The notes below the pieces were generated by a model. It did no database searches. It saw nothing but the letters and a program-made list of their open reading frames with translations, and had not been told where the DNA came from. Of a DNA stretch of 64,000 nucleotides, positions 17,022-25,239 are shown piece after piece (position 1 is the first letter of the stretch; each line of letters begins with the position of its first letter). A program made the translations under genes and the position numbers. This stretch comes from Ga0077536 sp043744805 (lineage in GTDB: Bacteria; Pseudomonadota; Gammaproteobacteria; Ga0077536). The DNA lies in the NCBI GenBank assembly GCA_043744805.1, contig JAYTTZ010000113.1, positions 11,077 to 75,076 of the forward strand, read 5' to 3'.

Positions 17022-18914
17022 TTGAGCGCTCGCTACGACGCTGCAGACATCGAAGTCCTGACCGGCCTGCAGCCGGTTCGCAAACGACCCGGGATGTATA
17101 CCGATACCTCCCGCCCCAACCACCTCGTGCAGGAAGTCGTCGACAACAGCGTCGATGAAGCCCTGGCCGGCCACTGTTCGCGCATCGACGTCACCCTGCA
17201 TGCGGACGGCGCGGTGACGGTCACCGACGACGGCCGCGGCATGCCAGTCGACCTCCATCCGGGCGAGCAGATTTCCGGCGTCGAAGTCATCCTCACGCGC
17301 TTGCATGCCGGCGGGAAATTCTCCGGTCGTAACTACAAGTTCGCTGGTGGACTGCATGGCGTGGGCGTGTCGGTGGTGAACGCCCTGTCGAAGCACCTTG
17401 AAGTGCGGGTCAAGCGCGGCGGCGTGGAATACGCCATGGCCTTTGCCGATGGAGATGCCGTCACCCCCTTGCAGGAAGTGGGCAAGGTCGGACGCAACAA
17501 CTCGGGCACCAGCATCCGCTTCACGCCGGATGAAGGCTTCTTCGATTCCACCCGCATCCTGCTGCCACGCCTCAAGCACCTCTTGCGTGCCAAGGCCGTG
17601 CTCTGCCCGGGCCTGACCGTCACCCTGGCCGATGAAGCCAGCAACGAGCGCGAGATCTGGTGCTACGAGGACGGATTACGGGGCTACCTCGGCGCGGCCA
17701 TGCCCGACGCCGATCTCGTGCCGATCGAAGCCATCCACGGCGATGCCGGGACCGCAACCGCCATCGTGATCTGGGCACTGCAGTGGCGGGCGGACGACGG
17801 TGAACTCGTCACCGAAAGCTATGTAAACCTCGTGCCAACCGCCCAGGGCGGCACCCACGTCAACGGACTCCGCCAGGGCATGCTCGATGCGCTGCGCGAG
17901 TTCTGCGAGTTCCGCAACCTCCTGCCACGCGGGATCAAGCTCACGGCCGACGACGCCGCCGAGCGCGCGGCCTACGTGCTGTCGCTCAAGATGACCGAGC
18001 CGCAGTTCTCGGGCCAGACCAAGGAACGACTCTCGAGCCAGGGCGCGAGCGGGGTGGTGGCGACTGCCGTCCGCGACGGGCTGGCGCTGTGGCTCAACCA
18101 GCACGTGGAGGCCGGCGAACGCATCGCCCAGTTGGCCATCGATCGCGCGCTCATCCGCCAGCGCGCCGCCAAGGCCGTGGTGCGCAAGAAAGTTACCGGC
18201 GCGGGTCCGGCGCTGCCCGGCAAGCTGACCGACTGCACTTCCAACGACCTGGCGGAGTCGGAGCTGTTCCTGGTGGAAGGTGATTCCGCTGGCGGCTCCG
18301 CCAAGCAGGCGCGCGACAAGAGCTTCCAGGCCATCCTGCCGCTGCGCGGGAAGATCATGAACACCTGGGAAGTGGAATCGACCCAGGTACTGGCTTCGCA
18401 GGAAGTGCACGACATCGCGGTGGCGATTGGCGTCGACCCGGCCAGCAATAACCTCGAAGGCCTGCGCTACGGCAAGATTTGCATCCTTGCCGACGCGGAC
18501 TCGGATGGCGCCCACATCGCAACCCTGCTCTGCGCCCTGTTCCTGCGCCACTTCCGTCCCGTGGTCACCGCCGGGCACGTCTACGTGGCGATGCCGCCGC
18601 TGTATCGCATCGACGCCGGCAAGGAAGTGCTCTACGCGCTGGACGACGCCGAGCGCGAGGCGCTGGTGAAGCGCCTGGAAGCCGACCGCATCCGCGGCAA
18701 GATAAGCATCCAGCGCTTCAAGGGGCTGGGCGAAATGAATCCCTCGCAGCTTCGCGAGACAGCCATGTTGCCGTCCTCGCGCCGCCTGGTGCAGTTGTCG
18801 ATTGACGACGACCTGGCCACCGATTCGCTGATGGACCTGCTGCTCGCCAAGAAGCGGTCGGGTGATCGGCGCGAATGGCTGGAGCGCAAGGGCAACCTGG
18901 CGGCGGCCGACTGA
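17022..18914 (+). CDS. parE: DNA topoisomerase IV subunit B
   Basis: 630 residues, the same length as E. coli ParE. The GHKL ATPase has VDNSVDEALAG and DDGRGMPVD; the transducer is followed by the TOPRIM block LVEGDSAGGSAKQARDK and DADSDGAH. ParE with ParC decatenates daughter chromosomes. The start is TTG at 17022, which matches the family N-terminus (YDAADIEVLTGLQPVRKRPGMY). parC follows 17 bases after the stop. Confidence 0.96.
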   Translation: MSARYDAADIEVLTGLQPVRKRPGMYTDTSRPNHLVQEVVDNSVDEALAGHCSRIDVTLHADGAVTVTDDGRGMPVDLHPGEQISGVEVILTRLHAGGKFSGRNYKFAGGLHGVGVSVVNALSKHLEVRVKRGGVEYAMAFADGDAVTPLQEVGKVGRNNSGTSIRFTPDEGFFDSTRILLPRLKHLLRAKAVLCPGLTVTLADEASNEREIWCYEDGLRGYLGAAMPDADLVPIEAIHGDAGTATAIVIWALQWRADDGELVTESYVNLVPTAQGGTHVNGLRQGMLDALREFCEFRNLLPRGIKLTADDAAERAAYVLSLKMTEPQFSGQTKERLSSQGASGVVATAVRDGLALWLNQHVEAGERIAQLAIDRALIRQRAAKAVVRKKVTGAGPALPGKLTDCTSNDLAESELFLVEGDSAGGSAKQARDKSFQAILPLRGKIMNTWEVESTQVLASQEVHDIAVAIGVDPASNNLEGLRYGKICILADADSDGAHIATLLCALFLRHFRPVVTAGHVYVAMPPLYRIDAGKEVLYALDDAEREALVKRLEADRIRGKISIQRFKGLGEMNPSQLRETAMLPSSRRLVQLSIDDDLATDSLMDLLLAKKRSGDRREWLERKGNLAAAD

Positions 18915-18931
18915 GCACTGGAGCACAGGAC

Positions 18932-21169
18932 ATGGGCGAAAAATTTTCCGTTGAACAAAGGCCGCTGCGCGCCTTCACCGAACAGGCCTACCTCGATTAT
19001 TCGATGTACGTCATCCTCGATCGGGCGTTGCCAAGCCTGGCGGACGGCCTCAAACCCGTGCAGCGCCGAATCATCTACGCGATGTCCGAGCTGGGTCTGA
19101 GCGCGGCGTCGAAGCACAAGAAATCAGCCCGCACCGTCGGCGATGTCATTGGCAAGTTCCACCCGCATGGCGACTCCGCATGCTACGAAGCGATGGTGCT
19201 GATGGCCCAGCCATTCAGCTTTCGCTACCCGTTGGTGGACGGCCAGGGCAACTGGGGATCGCCGGACGATCCGAAATCCTTCGCCGCCATGCGCTACACC
19301 GAAGCGCGACTCACGCGCTACGCCGACACCCTGCTCTCCGAACTCGAGCAGGGCACGGCCGATTGGGTGCCTAATTTCGACGGCACCCTGGAAGAACCGC
19401 GCCTCCTGCCCGCGCGCCTGCCCAACGTGCTGCTCAACGGTACGACCGGCATCGCGGTGGGCATGGCAACCGACATCCCGCCGCACAACCTGCGCGAAGT
19501 GGCTGCGGCCTGCGTGCACCTGCTGGAGTCGCCGTTTGCCAGCATTGACGAACTCTGCGAGCACGTGCGAGGCCCTGATTTCCCGTCCGGCGGCGAGCTC
19601 ATTACCCCGGCCAGGGAACTCCGCCAGATGTACGCCACGGGCCACGGCAGCTTACGTATGCGCGCGGTGTACGGCGAGGAAAACGGGCAGATCGTCATCA
19701 CGGAACTCCCGTTCCAGACCTCCGGCGCCCGGATCATCGAGCAGATCGCCGGGCAGATGCAGGCCAGGAAGCTGCCGATGCTCGAAGACCTCCGCGACGA
19801 GTCCGATCACGAGACCCCCACGCGCATCGTACTCATGCCCCGGAGTAACCGGGTGGACATCGAAGGCCTGATGCAGCACCTCTTCGCCACCACCGACCTC
19901 GAACGCACCTTGCGGGTGAACCTGAACGTGGTGGGACTGAACGGCCTGCCCGGCGTACGTAACCTGCACGCCATGCTCACGGAATGGCTCGAATACCGCA
20001 CCCGGACGGTCCGGCGGCGTCTGCAGTTCCGACTCGACAAGGTCAATGATCGCCTGCACATCCTCGCGGGCTATCTGGTTGCCTACCTCAACCTCGACGA
20101 GGTCATCCACATCATCCGCACGGCGGAGGAGCCCAAGACCGAACTGATCGCGCGCTTCGACCTCACGGGTACCCAGGCTGACGCCATCCTCGATCTCCGG
20201 CTGCGGCACCTGGCACGCCTGGAGGAAATGAAGATCCGCGGCGAACAGGCGGAGCTCGAAGCCGAGCGCACGCGCATCGATCTCATCCTGGCTTCGGCAC
20301 GGCGCCTCAAGACCCTCGTCCGCCAGGAACTCGAACGTGATGCGGAGGAGTACGGCGACGAGCGTCGCACCGCGCTGGTGGAGCGCGCAGCGGCCAGGGC
20401 GCTGGATGAAACCGAACTCGTGCCTGCCGAACCCGTGACGGTGGTGCTCTCGGAAAAAGGCTGGGTCCGCGCGGCCAAGGGCCACGACATCGAGCCGACG
20501 CAGCTTACCTTCCGTAGCGGTGACGGCTACCTGGCGGCCGCCCGTGGGCGCAGCAACCAGACCGCCGTGTTCCTCGGCGCCGACGGCCGTTCGTATTCAG
20601 TCGCCACCCATACCTTGCCGTCGGCGCGTGGCATGGGCGATCCGCTGGCCGGGCGCCTCTCACCACCTGACGGCGTACCGTTCGTGTCCGTTGCCGTGGG
20701 CAATCCGGCGCAGGAACTGCTGGTGATGTCGAACGCAGCTTATGGCTTTCGGACCACCTTCGAAGGCCTTTACGCCAAGAACAAGGCAGGCAAGTCGCTG
20801 CTGTCCGTGCCGGACGGTGCCTGCGCCATGGAACTCGTTACCGTGGACGACGCTGCGGGCGGTGACATCGCCTGCCTGACCAGCAGCGGTCAGTTGCTGG
20901 TCTTCAAGCTGGAAGAACTCCCGCTGATGCCGCGCGGCAAGGGCGTGAAACTCGTCCAGATCACCGGCACCAAGGTGAAGTCCGGCGAGGAAGTGCTCAA
21001 ATCCGTCGTGGTCCTGGCTGCGGGGCGTGGGCTCAAGGTCCACGCTGGCGGACGCCATCTCAGCCTCAAGCCGCGCGAGCTTGATCCTTACCGGGCCGAA
21101 CGCGGCAAACGCGGCGGGAAGTTGCCGCGAGGATTCCAGCGCGTGGAGCGGCTGGAAGTCATCGACTAG
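18932..21169 (+). CDS. parC: DNA topoisomerase IV subunit A
   Basis: 745 residues. The breakage-reunion domain has AYLDYSMYVILDRALP and GKFHPHGDSACYEAMV, followed by a beta-pinwheel C-terminal domain. The quinolone-resistance region keeps the Ser and Glu equivalent to S80 and E84 of E. coli ParC, so no classical target resistance is apparent. The catalytic Tyr is in the MRYTEARL region. The ATG at 18932 has GGAGCACAGG upstream. The 3' end overlaps the convergent dinB gene by 11 bases. Confidence 0.96.
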   Translation: MGEKFSVEQRPLRAFTEQAYLDYSMYVILDRALPSLADGLKPVQRRIIYAMSELGLSAASKHKKSARTVGDVIGKFHPHGDSACYEAMVLMAQPFSFRYPLVDGQGNWGSPDDPKSFAAMRYTEARLTRYADTLLSELEQGTADWVPNFDGTLEEPRLLPARLPNVLLNGTTGIAVGMATDIPPHNLREVAAACVHLLESPFASIDELCEHVRGPDFPSGGELITPARELRQMYATGHGSLRMRAVYGEENGQIVITELPFQTSGARIIEQIAGQMQARKLPMLEDLRDESDHETPTRIVLMPRSNRVDIEGLMQHLFATTDLERTLRVNLNVVGLNGLPGVRNLHAMLTEWLEYRTRTVRRRLQFRLDKVNDRLHILAGYLVAYLNLDEVIHIIRTAEEPKTELIARFDLTGTQADAILDLRLRHLARLEEMKIRGEQAELEAERTRIDLILASARRLKTLVRQELERDAEEYGDERRTALVERAAARALDETELVPAEPVTVVLSEKGWVRAAKGHDIEPTQLTFRSGDGYLAAARGRSNQTAVFLGADGRSYSVATHTLPSARGMGDPLAGRLSPPDGVPFVSVAVGNPAQELLVMSNAAYGFRTTFEGLYAKNKAGKSLLSVPDGACAMELVTVDDAAGGDIACLTSSGQLLVFKLEELPLMPRGKGVKLVQITGTKVKSGEEVLKSVVVLAAGRGLKVHAGGRHLSLKPRELDPYRAERGKRGGKLPRGFQRVERLEVID

Positions 21170-22235
21170 GCGCTGGAGGGACGTCGAACAGTCCCGCCTG
21201 CTGGCCCTCGTCGGGGTCGGTGAAGTTCGCGAGTCCGAGGCCGGCCAGCCGAAAGCGGGTGTTGCCGTCGCCGACCTTCCCAAGGAGCCTCGTCCCATGC
21301 GCCAGCACCTCGGTGTCCGAGGCCGGGGGGCAAGGCGGCGTCAGGGCACGGGTCAAGGTCCTGAACTCCGCCGTTTTCAGTTTCAGCACCACCGTGCGAC
21401 CCACGCGATCTTCCTTGGCCGCGCTGCGCCACACCTGTTCGGCCAGCGCGGGCAGGAAAGGCGCCAGTTCCGCCAGGCTCAAATCCCGCTCGAACGTTCG
21501 TTCGCTGGATATCGACTGCACCGGCCGGTCAGGGGTGACCTCGCGATTGTCTTCGCCACGGGCCAGTTCGTGAAGTCTCTGCCCGAAGCGCCCCAGCCTC
21601 GCAGTGAGCGCTGCCAGCGGTTGCCGGCGAAGGTCGGCGATGGTGGCAATGCCGAGGTCGGCGAGGAGACTTGCCGTCGCTTCGCCAACGCCCGGCAACC
21701 GTCCGACCGACAGCGGCGCCAGGAAATCGAGGATTTCATGTGGCTGGATGACGAAGAGTCCATCGGGCTTACGCCAGTCGGAGGCGATCTTGGACAGGAA
21801 TTTATTGGGGGCGACACCTGCCGAAGCTGTCAGGCGCGTGGTTTCCAGGATCTCGGCGCGCACGGCGCGGGCGGTCTCAGTCGCCGTTGGATAGCCGCGC
21901 AGGTTGGCGGTGACGTCCAGGTAGGCCTCGTCCAGCGACAGCGGCTCCACCAGCGGCGTGTAGGACCGGAAGATCTCGCCAATCGTCGCGGACACTTCCC
22001 GATAACGGCTGAAATCCGGCGCCACGAAGATGGCCTCGGGGCATAACTGCCGGGCGCGTGCGACCGGCATGGCAGATCGGATACCAAAACGGCGGGCCTC
22101 GTAGGAAGCCGCGCAAACCACGCCTCGCCTGGCGTTCCACCCGACGACCACCGGCTGGCCACGCAGGCGCGGGTCGTCCCGCTGTTCAACCGACGCGTAG
22201 AAGGCGTCCATGTCGAGGTGGATGATCTTGCGCAT
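21159..22235 (-). CDS. dinB: DNA polymerase IV (Y family, translesion)
   Basis: 358 residues. The Y-family motifs are IHLDMDAFYASVEQRDDP (first metal Asp and steric gate region), SYEARRFGIRSAMP, and PLSLDEAYLDVT with the catalytic Asp-Glu pair. A helix-hairpin-helix and little-finger domain follow. DinB copies past minor-groove adducts with low fidelity. ATG 22235 gives the family N-terminus MRKIIHLDMDAFY; the frame extends a little upstream. No beta-clamp motif is obvious at the very C-terminus (DVPPAPSR). An esterase gene lies directly upstream on the same strand. Confidence 0.94.
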   Translation of the reverse strand: MRKIIHLDMDAFYASVEQRDDPRLRGQPVVVGWNARRGVVCAASYEARRFGIRSAMPVARARQLCPEAIFVAPDFSRYREVSATIGEIFRSYTPLVEPLSLDEAYLDVTANLRGYPTATETARAVRAEILETTRLTASAGVAPNKFLSKIASDWRKPDGLFVIQPHEILDFLAPLSVGRLPGVGEATASLLADLGIATIADLRRQPLAALTARLGRFGQRLHELARGEDNREVTPDRPVQSISSERTFERDLSLAELAPFLPALAEQVWRSAAKEDRVGRTVVLKLKTAEFRTLTRALTPPCPPASDTEVLAHGTRLLGKVGDGNTRFRLAGLGLANFTDPDEGQQAGLFDVPPAPSR

Positions 22236-22251
22236 GGCGGCTACGCGGGGC

Positions 22252-22920
22252 TCAGGGTGGTGGGGCGGTGTCGAGTCGATCAAGTTGGGAGCCCAGAAAT
22301 CCTGCGGCGTCCGAGCGCATGGCTGGGGTTACTTCGTGGGCCGCGTCGTATTCGCGGTACCCGAGCATGGCCCCGCGTTCGATGAACAAATCGCGGGTCG
22401 CGATGCCCCTGGGCAGCGGGATGATGGGGTCCTCATTCCCCTGCTGGATGAATAAAGTGAGGTGCCGGAGTTCGCCCGGTGCCGCGGCAAGTGCCGCGAA
22501 TTCAGGCAGCACCCGTCCTGCAATCCCCACCATTCCCCGCAATTTTCGCGGCGCCGTGAGCGCGATCCCGTAAGCGAGCGTTGCGCCCTGGCTGAACCCC
22601 AGCAGGTAGACGCGGCGCGGATCCGCGCCGAGACCCATCACGGCGTCGTTGATGATCTGGATGACGGCACGCCGGCTTGCTTGCGCCTCGTCCACGTTGA
22701 CCCGGATTGCGTTGTCGCGGAACTCGACATCGAACCAGCGATAGGCATCGGGCGCATAGGGGTAGGGCGCCTCGAGGCTCAGGCAAAGGAAGCGCGGATC
22801 AAGCTGCCGTGCCCAATCAGCCATCCCCGCGGCGTTCCCGCCCAGGCCGTGGAGCAGGACCAGGAGGGGAGGGCGTCCCCTGAACACGGCAGGCGGGCGC
22901 TGGGTATATCTCAGTTGCAT
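22252..22920 (-). CDS. Alpha/beta hydrolase, carboxylesterase/phospholipase family
   Basis: 222 residues. LLVLLHGLGGNA gives the oxyanion region, LLGFSQGATLAY is the nucleophile elbow (Ser in GFSQG), an Asp lies in QGNEDPIIP and a His in YDAAHEVTP. This is the standard triad of the small carboxylesterase/lysophospholipase family (YpfH-like). The substrate is unknown. The ATG at 22920 has GGAG 8 bases upstream. It sits 16 bases before dinB and may be co-transcribed with it. Confidence 0.86.
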   Translation of the reverse strand: MQLRYTQRPPAVFRGRPPLLVLLHGLGGNAAGMADWARQLDPRFLCLSLEAPYPYAPDAYRWFDVEFRDNAIRVNVDEAQASRRAVIQIINDAVMGLGADPRRVYLLGFSQGATLAYGIALTAPRKLRGMVGIAGRVLPEFAALAAAPGELRHLTLFIQQGNEDPIIPLPRGIATRDLFIERGAMLGYREYDAAHEVTPAMRSDAAGFLGSQLDRLDTAPPP

Positions 22921-22965
22921 GCGTGGCACTCCATCAGGGCATGATACCCGCAGGTTCCCGCCATC

Positions 22966-23541
22966 GTGACCCACCCCAACTACCCCTTATCCGATCCGCT
23001 GCCACACGCGTTCTACGCCCGCGACACCGCACTCGTCGCCCGTGAATTGCTCGGCTGCCTGCTGGTCCACCGGGTGGCGGGGGCGGCTCGCGTGGGACGG
23101 ATTGTCGAAGTGGAGGCCTACCTCGGGGCACACGACCTCGCGGCCCACAGTGCGAAGGGCCTCACCCCACGGACCCGCGTGATGTTCGGTCCGCCGGGCC
23201 ACGCCTATGTGTATCTCATCTATGGGATCCACCACTGCATGAACGTGGTCACCGAACCCGTGGGCAACGGGGCAGCCGTACTCATCCGCGCGCTTGAACC
23301 CGTGCAGAACCTCGTGGAACGTACCAACGGCCCTGGACTGCTCTGCAAGGCCATGGGGATTGATCGCTCGCACAACACCATCGACCTCACCGGCCAGGCG
23401 CTTTTCCTCGCGCCGCCGGCGTTACCGGTCGCGACTTCGATTGTCACGAGGCCCCGGATTGGCGTTGGCTACGCGGGCGACTGGGCGCAACGCCCCCTAC
23501 GCTATTACCTCAAAGGTAGCCGCTGCATATCGAAACCGTGA
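22966..23541 (+). CDS. 3-methyladenine (alkyladenine) DNA glycosylase, AAG/MPG family
   Basis: 191 residues. Family blocks include ARELLGCLLVHR, GRIVEVEAYLGAHDLAAHSAKGLTPRT (with the catalytic Glu) and GHAYVYLIYGIHHCMNVV. It excises alkylated and deaminated purines to start base-excision repair. The start is GTG at 22966. With dinB it makes a small group of lesion-handling genes. Confidence 0.92.
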   Translation: MTHPNYPLSDPLPHAFYARDTALVARELLGCLLVHRVAGAARVGRIVEVEAYLGAHDLAAHSAKGLTPRTRVMFGPPGHAYVYLIYGIHHCMNVVTEPVGNGAAVLIRALEPVQNLVERTNGPGLLCKAMGIDRSHNTIDLTGQALFLAPPALPVATSIVTRPRIGVGYAGDWAQRPLRYYLKGSRCISKP

Positions 23542-23635
23542 ATACTGGCGACTTGCGACAACTGAAGTTGCCGCAAGGCATTGAAAAAATACAGAACGCC
23601 TGTCCAACAGGCCAACAGAGCAAAGGGGAGCGTGG

Positions 23636-24148
23636 ATGAAGAAAATGCTTTTTGCCGTATTCCTGATTGCCGGGGCCGCCTTGCTTGGGGGCTACCTGAA
23701 TGGCGCGAGTTGTACCGAGGACCCTGCGCCTGGCCAGGCGGTCAAGGCGTACCTCGAAGCCATAAAAGAGAAACGCTTTGTGGATGCCTACGATGTGGTG
23801 ACTGCACGCATGAGCGACGGTAAGCCGCGCGAGGAGTGGGCTGCGCTGCAGCAGAAAATCTTCGAACTCGGGGCGGTCTCGCTGGGCGTGATCGACGTGC
23901 GCAAGTCAAAGCGCGAACGCATGACCGTATTCCAATGCGCGCCCAGCGCCAGGGTCCCCAATGTCCTCCATGCGGCCGACGTCCTGAACAACCAGGGCAG
24001 TACCGAGTTCGAGGTCTATACGGTGCTGAAGGTTGGCGGCAAATGGCGCGTTGACGGGCAGGAGACACTGTTCGGTGAAACGGCAATCCGCAGTTGGTTC
24101 CCGGACGATCCGATCCCCGCACTCAAGGACACCTTGCCGACGCATTAG
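23636..24148 (+). CDS. Exported DUF4878/NTF2-like protein
   Basis: 170 residues. An N-terminal hydrophobic stretch (LFAVFLIAGAALLGGYL) acts as a signal or anchor. Then comes PGQAVKAYLEAIKEKRFVDAYDVV, the helix that opens NTF2-fold DUF4878 proteins, and a strand TVLKVGGKWRVDGQE near the end. Function is unknown; it is predicted to be periplasmic or anchored. A good AGGGGAGC site precedes the ATG. Confidence 0.7.
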   Translation: MKKMLFAVFLIAGAALLGGYLNGASCTEDPAPGQAVKAYLEAIKEKRFVDAYDVVTARMSDGKPREEWAALQQKIFELGAVSLGVIDVRKSKRERMTVFQCAPSARVPNVLHAADVLNNQGSTEFEVYTVLKVGGKWRVDGQETLFGETAIRSWFPDDPIPALKDTLPTH

Positions 24149-24249
24149 ACCCCCGGCGACACTATCGGCTTCCCGCCTGCCAGCCAGGCCAACGGGGCAG
24201 CCACCCCACTCTCAACCCACTGCGCACGCACCGACCGCAGGAGATAACC

Positions 24250-24714
24250 GTGAGCGAAGACATCAAGATTCCACCAAGCATGCCCCGCTGGATGGCGGAG
24301 CACATGCGCCGCTACCTCGACAGCAATGGGGCCGATGGCCATCTGTGGGATTCGAGCAAGGCAGGCGGCCCGGGCCCGCTGCCCACGCTTCTGCTCACCA
24401 CCACTGGACGGCGCTCCGGCGAAAGCCAGACCCTCCCGCTGCTTTACGGCAAGACGCCGACGGGCTATGTGATCATCGCCTCCAAGGGTGGCCACCCGCA
24501 GCATCCGGGCTGGTTCCTCAATCTCGAGGCCAATCCCAAGGTGCGACTGATGGTGGCTGCGGAGCGCTTCGACGCAGTCGCGCGCCTTGCCACGGCTGAA
24601 GAACGTCCGCTGCTGTGGTCGCAGATGGCGGCCATGTACCCGCCCTTCGCCGACTACCAGGCGAAGACGACGCGCGAGATCCCCGTGGTCGTCATTGAGC
24701 GCAAGGATGGCTGA
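24250..24714 (+). CDS. Deazaflavin (F420)-type nitroreductase family protein
   Basis: 154 residues. The core LLLTTTGRRSGESQTLPLLY and IIASKGGHPQHPGWFLNLEANPKVRL is the split-barrel signature of the Ddn/Rv3547 family, whose studied members bind coenzyme F420. Whether this bacterium makes F420 cannot be seen here. The start is GTG at 24250 with a very good AGGAGATAACC site. The stop region overlaps the next gene by 8 bases, placing it in the catabolic operon running to 27.8 kb. Confidence 0.85.
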   Translation: MSEDIKIPPSMPRWMAEHMRRYLDSNGADGHLWDSSKAGGPGPLPTLLLTTTGRRSGESQTLPLLYGKTPTGYVIIASKGGHPQHPGWFLNLEANPKVRLMVAAERFDAVARLATAEERPLLWSQMAAMYPPFADYQAKTTREIPVVVIERKDG

Positions 24715-25216
24715 GGGCGGCGTCGTCGGGCCTCGCATCTGCTGCGAGGTGCTCGTCGAGGACGACTGGGTGGACGTTGACGGCAGGCTGCGTCCGGCGT
24801 TCTACACGGCGGCGTTCGACGGTTCGATTGATCACCTCAAGTCCGCCTTTGGTCTCGATGCAGCGTGGCGAGAGCAATATCGCCGTTCCACGGTAGCCCT
24901 GGAAGCCCGTCTCACGCTCCGGGGTCCCGCGTGGCGCGGCGAGCGCCTCACGATTGAAAGCCGGATTTTCGATTGCGACGCGAAGCGCCTGCACATCGCG
25001 CAAATCCTGTACAGGGGCGACACGCTGGTCGCCACCCGCGAAAGCATGGCGATTAGCTTCGATCTCGACGCCCGGCGTAGCTGTCCGTTCCAGGACGCCA
25101 TTGCAGCCAACATTACCCACCTGTACTCCGCCCAGCAGGCGCTGGCGCCATGGCCCTGGGTGGGCCGGCAGCGCGTGGCGCTGGCGGAAATCGAAGAAGC
25201 AGTGCCGCACCTGTGA
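24707..25216 (+). CDS. Hotdog-fold acyl-CoA thioesterase-like protein
   Basis: 169 residues. The arrangement of VLVEDDWVDVDGRLRPAFYTAAFDGSIDHL, then ARLTLRGPAWRGERLTIESRIFDCDAKRLHIAQILYRGDTLVATRE, follows the 4HBT-type thioesterase pattern, including the D-G-R...Y...F entry helix and the long central strand. It would hydrolyse an acyl-CoA of the adjoining pathway. The ATG overlaps the preceding gene by 8 bases. Confidence 0.75.
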   Translation: MAEGGVVGPRICCEVLVEDDWVDVDGRLRPAFYTAAFDGSIDHLKSAFGLDAAWREQYRRSTVALEARLTLRGPAWRGERLTIESRIFDCDAKRLHIAQILYRGDTLVATRESMAISFDLDARRSCPFQDAIAANITHLYSAQQALAPWPWVGRQRVALAEIEEAVPHL

Positions 25217-25239
25217 TGCGGCCCGCTGGAGCAATGACG

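Noticed and set aside
18932..21169. Quinolone-resistance substitution in parC
   Set aside because: The HPHGDSACYEAMV segment keeps both the Ser and Glu of susceptible enzymes.
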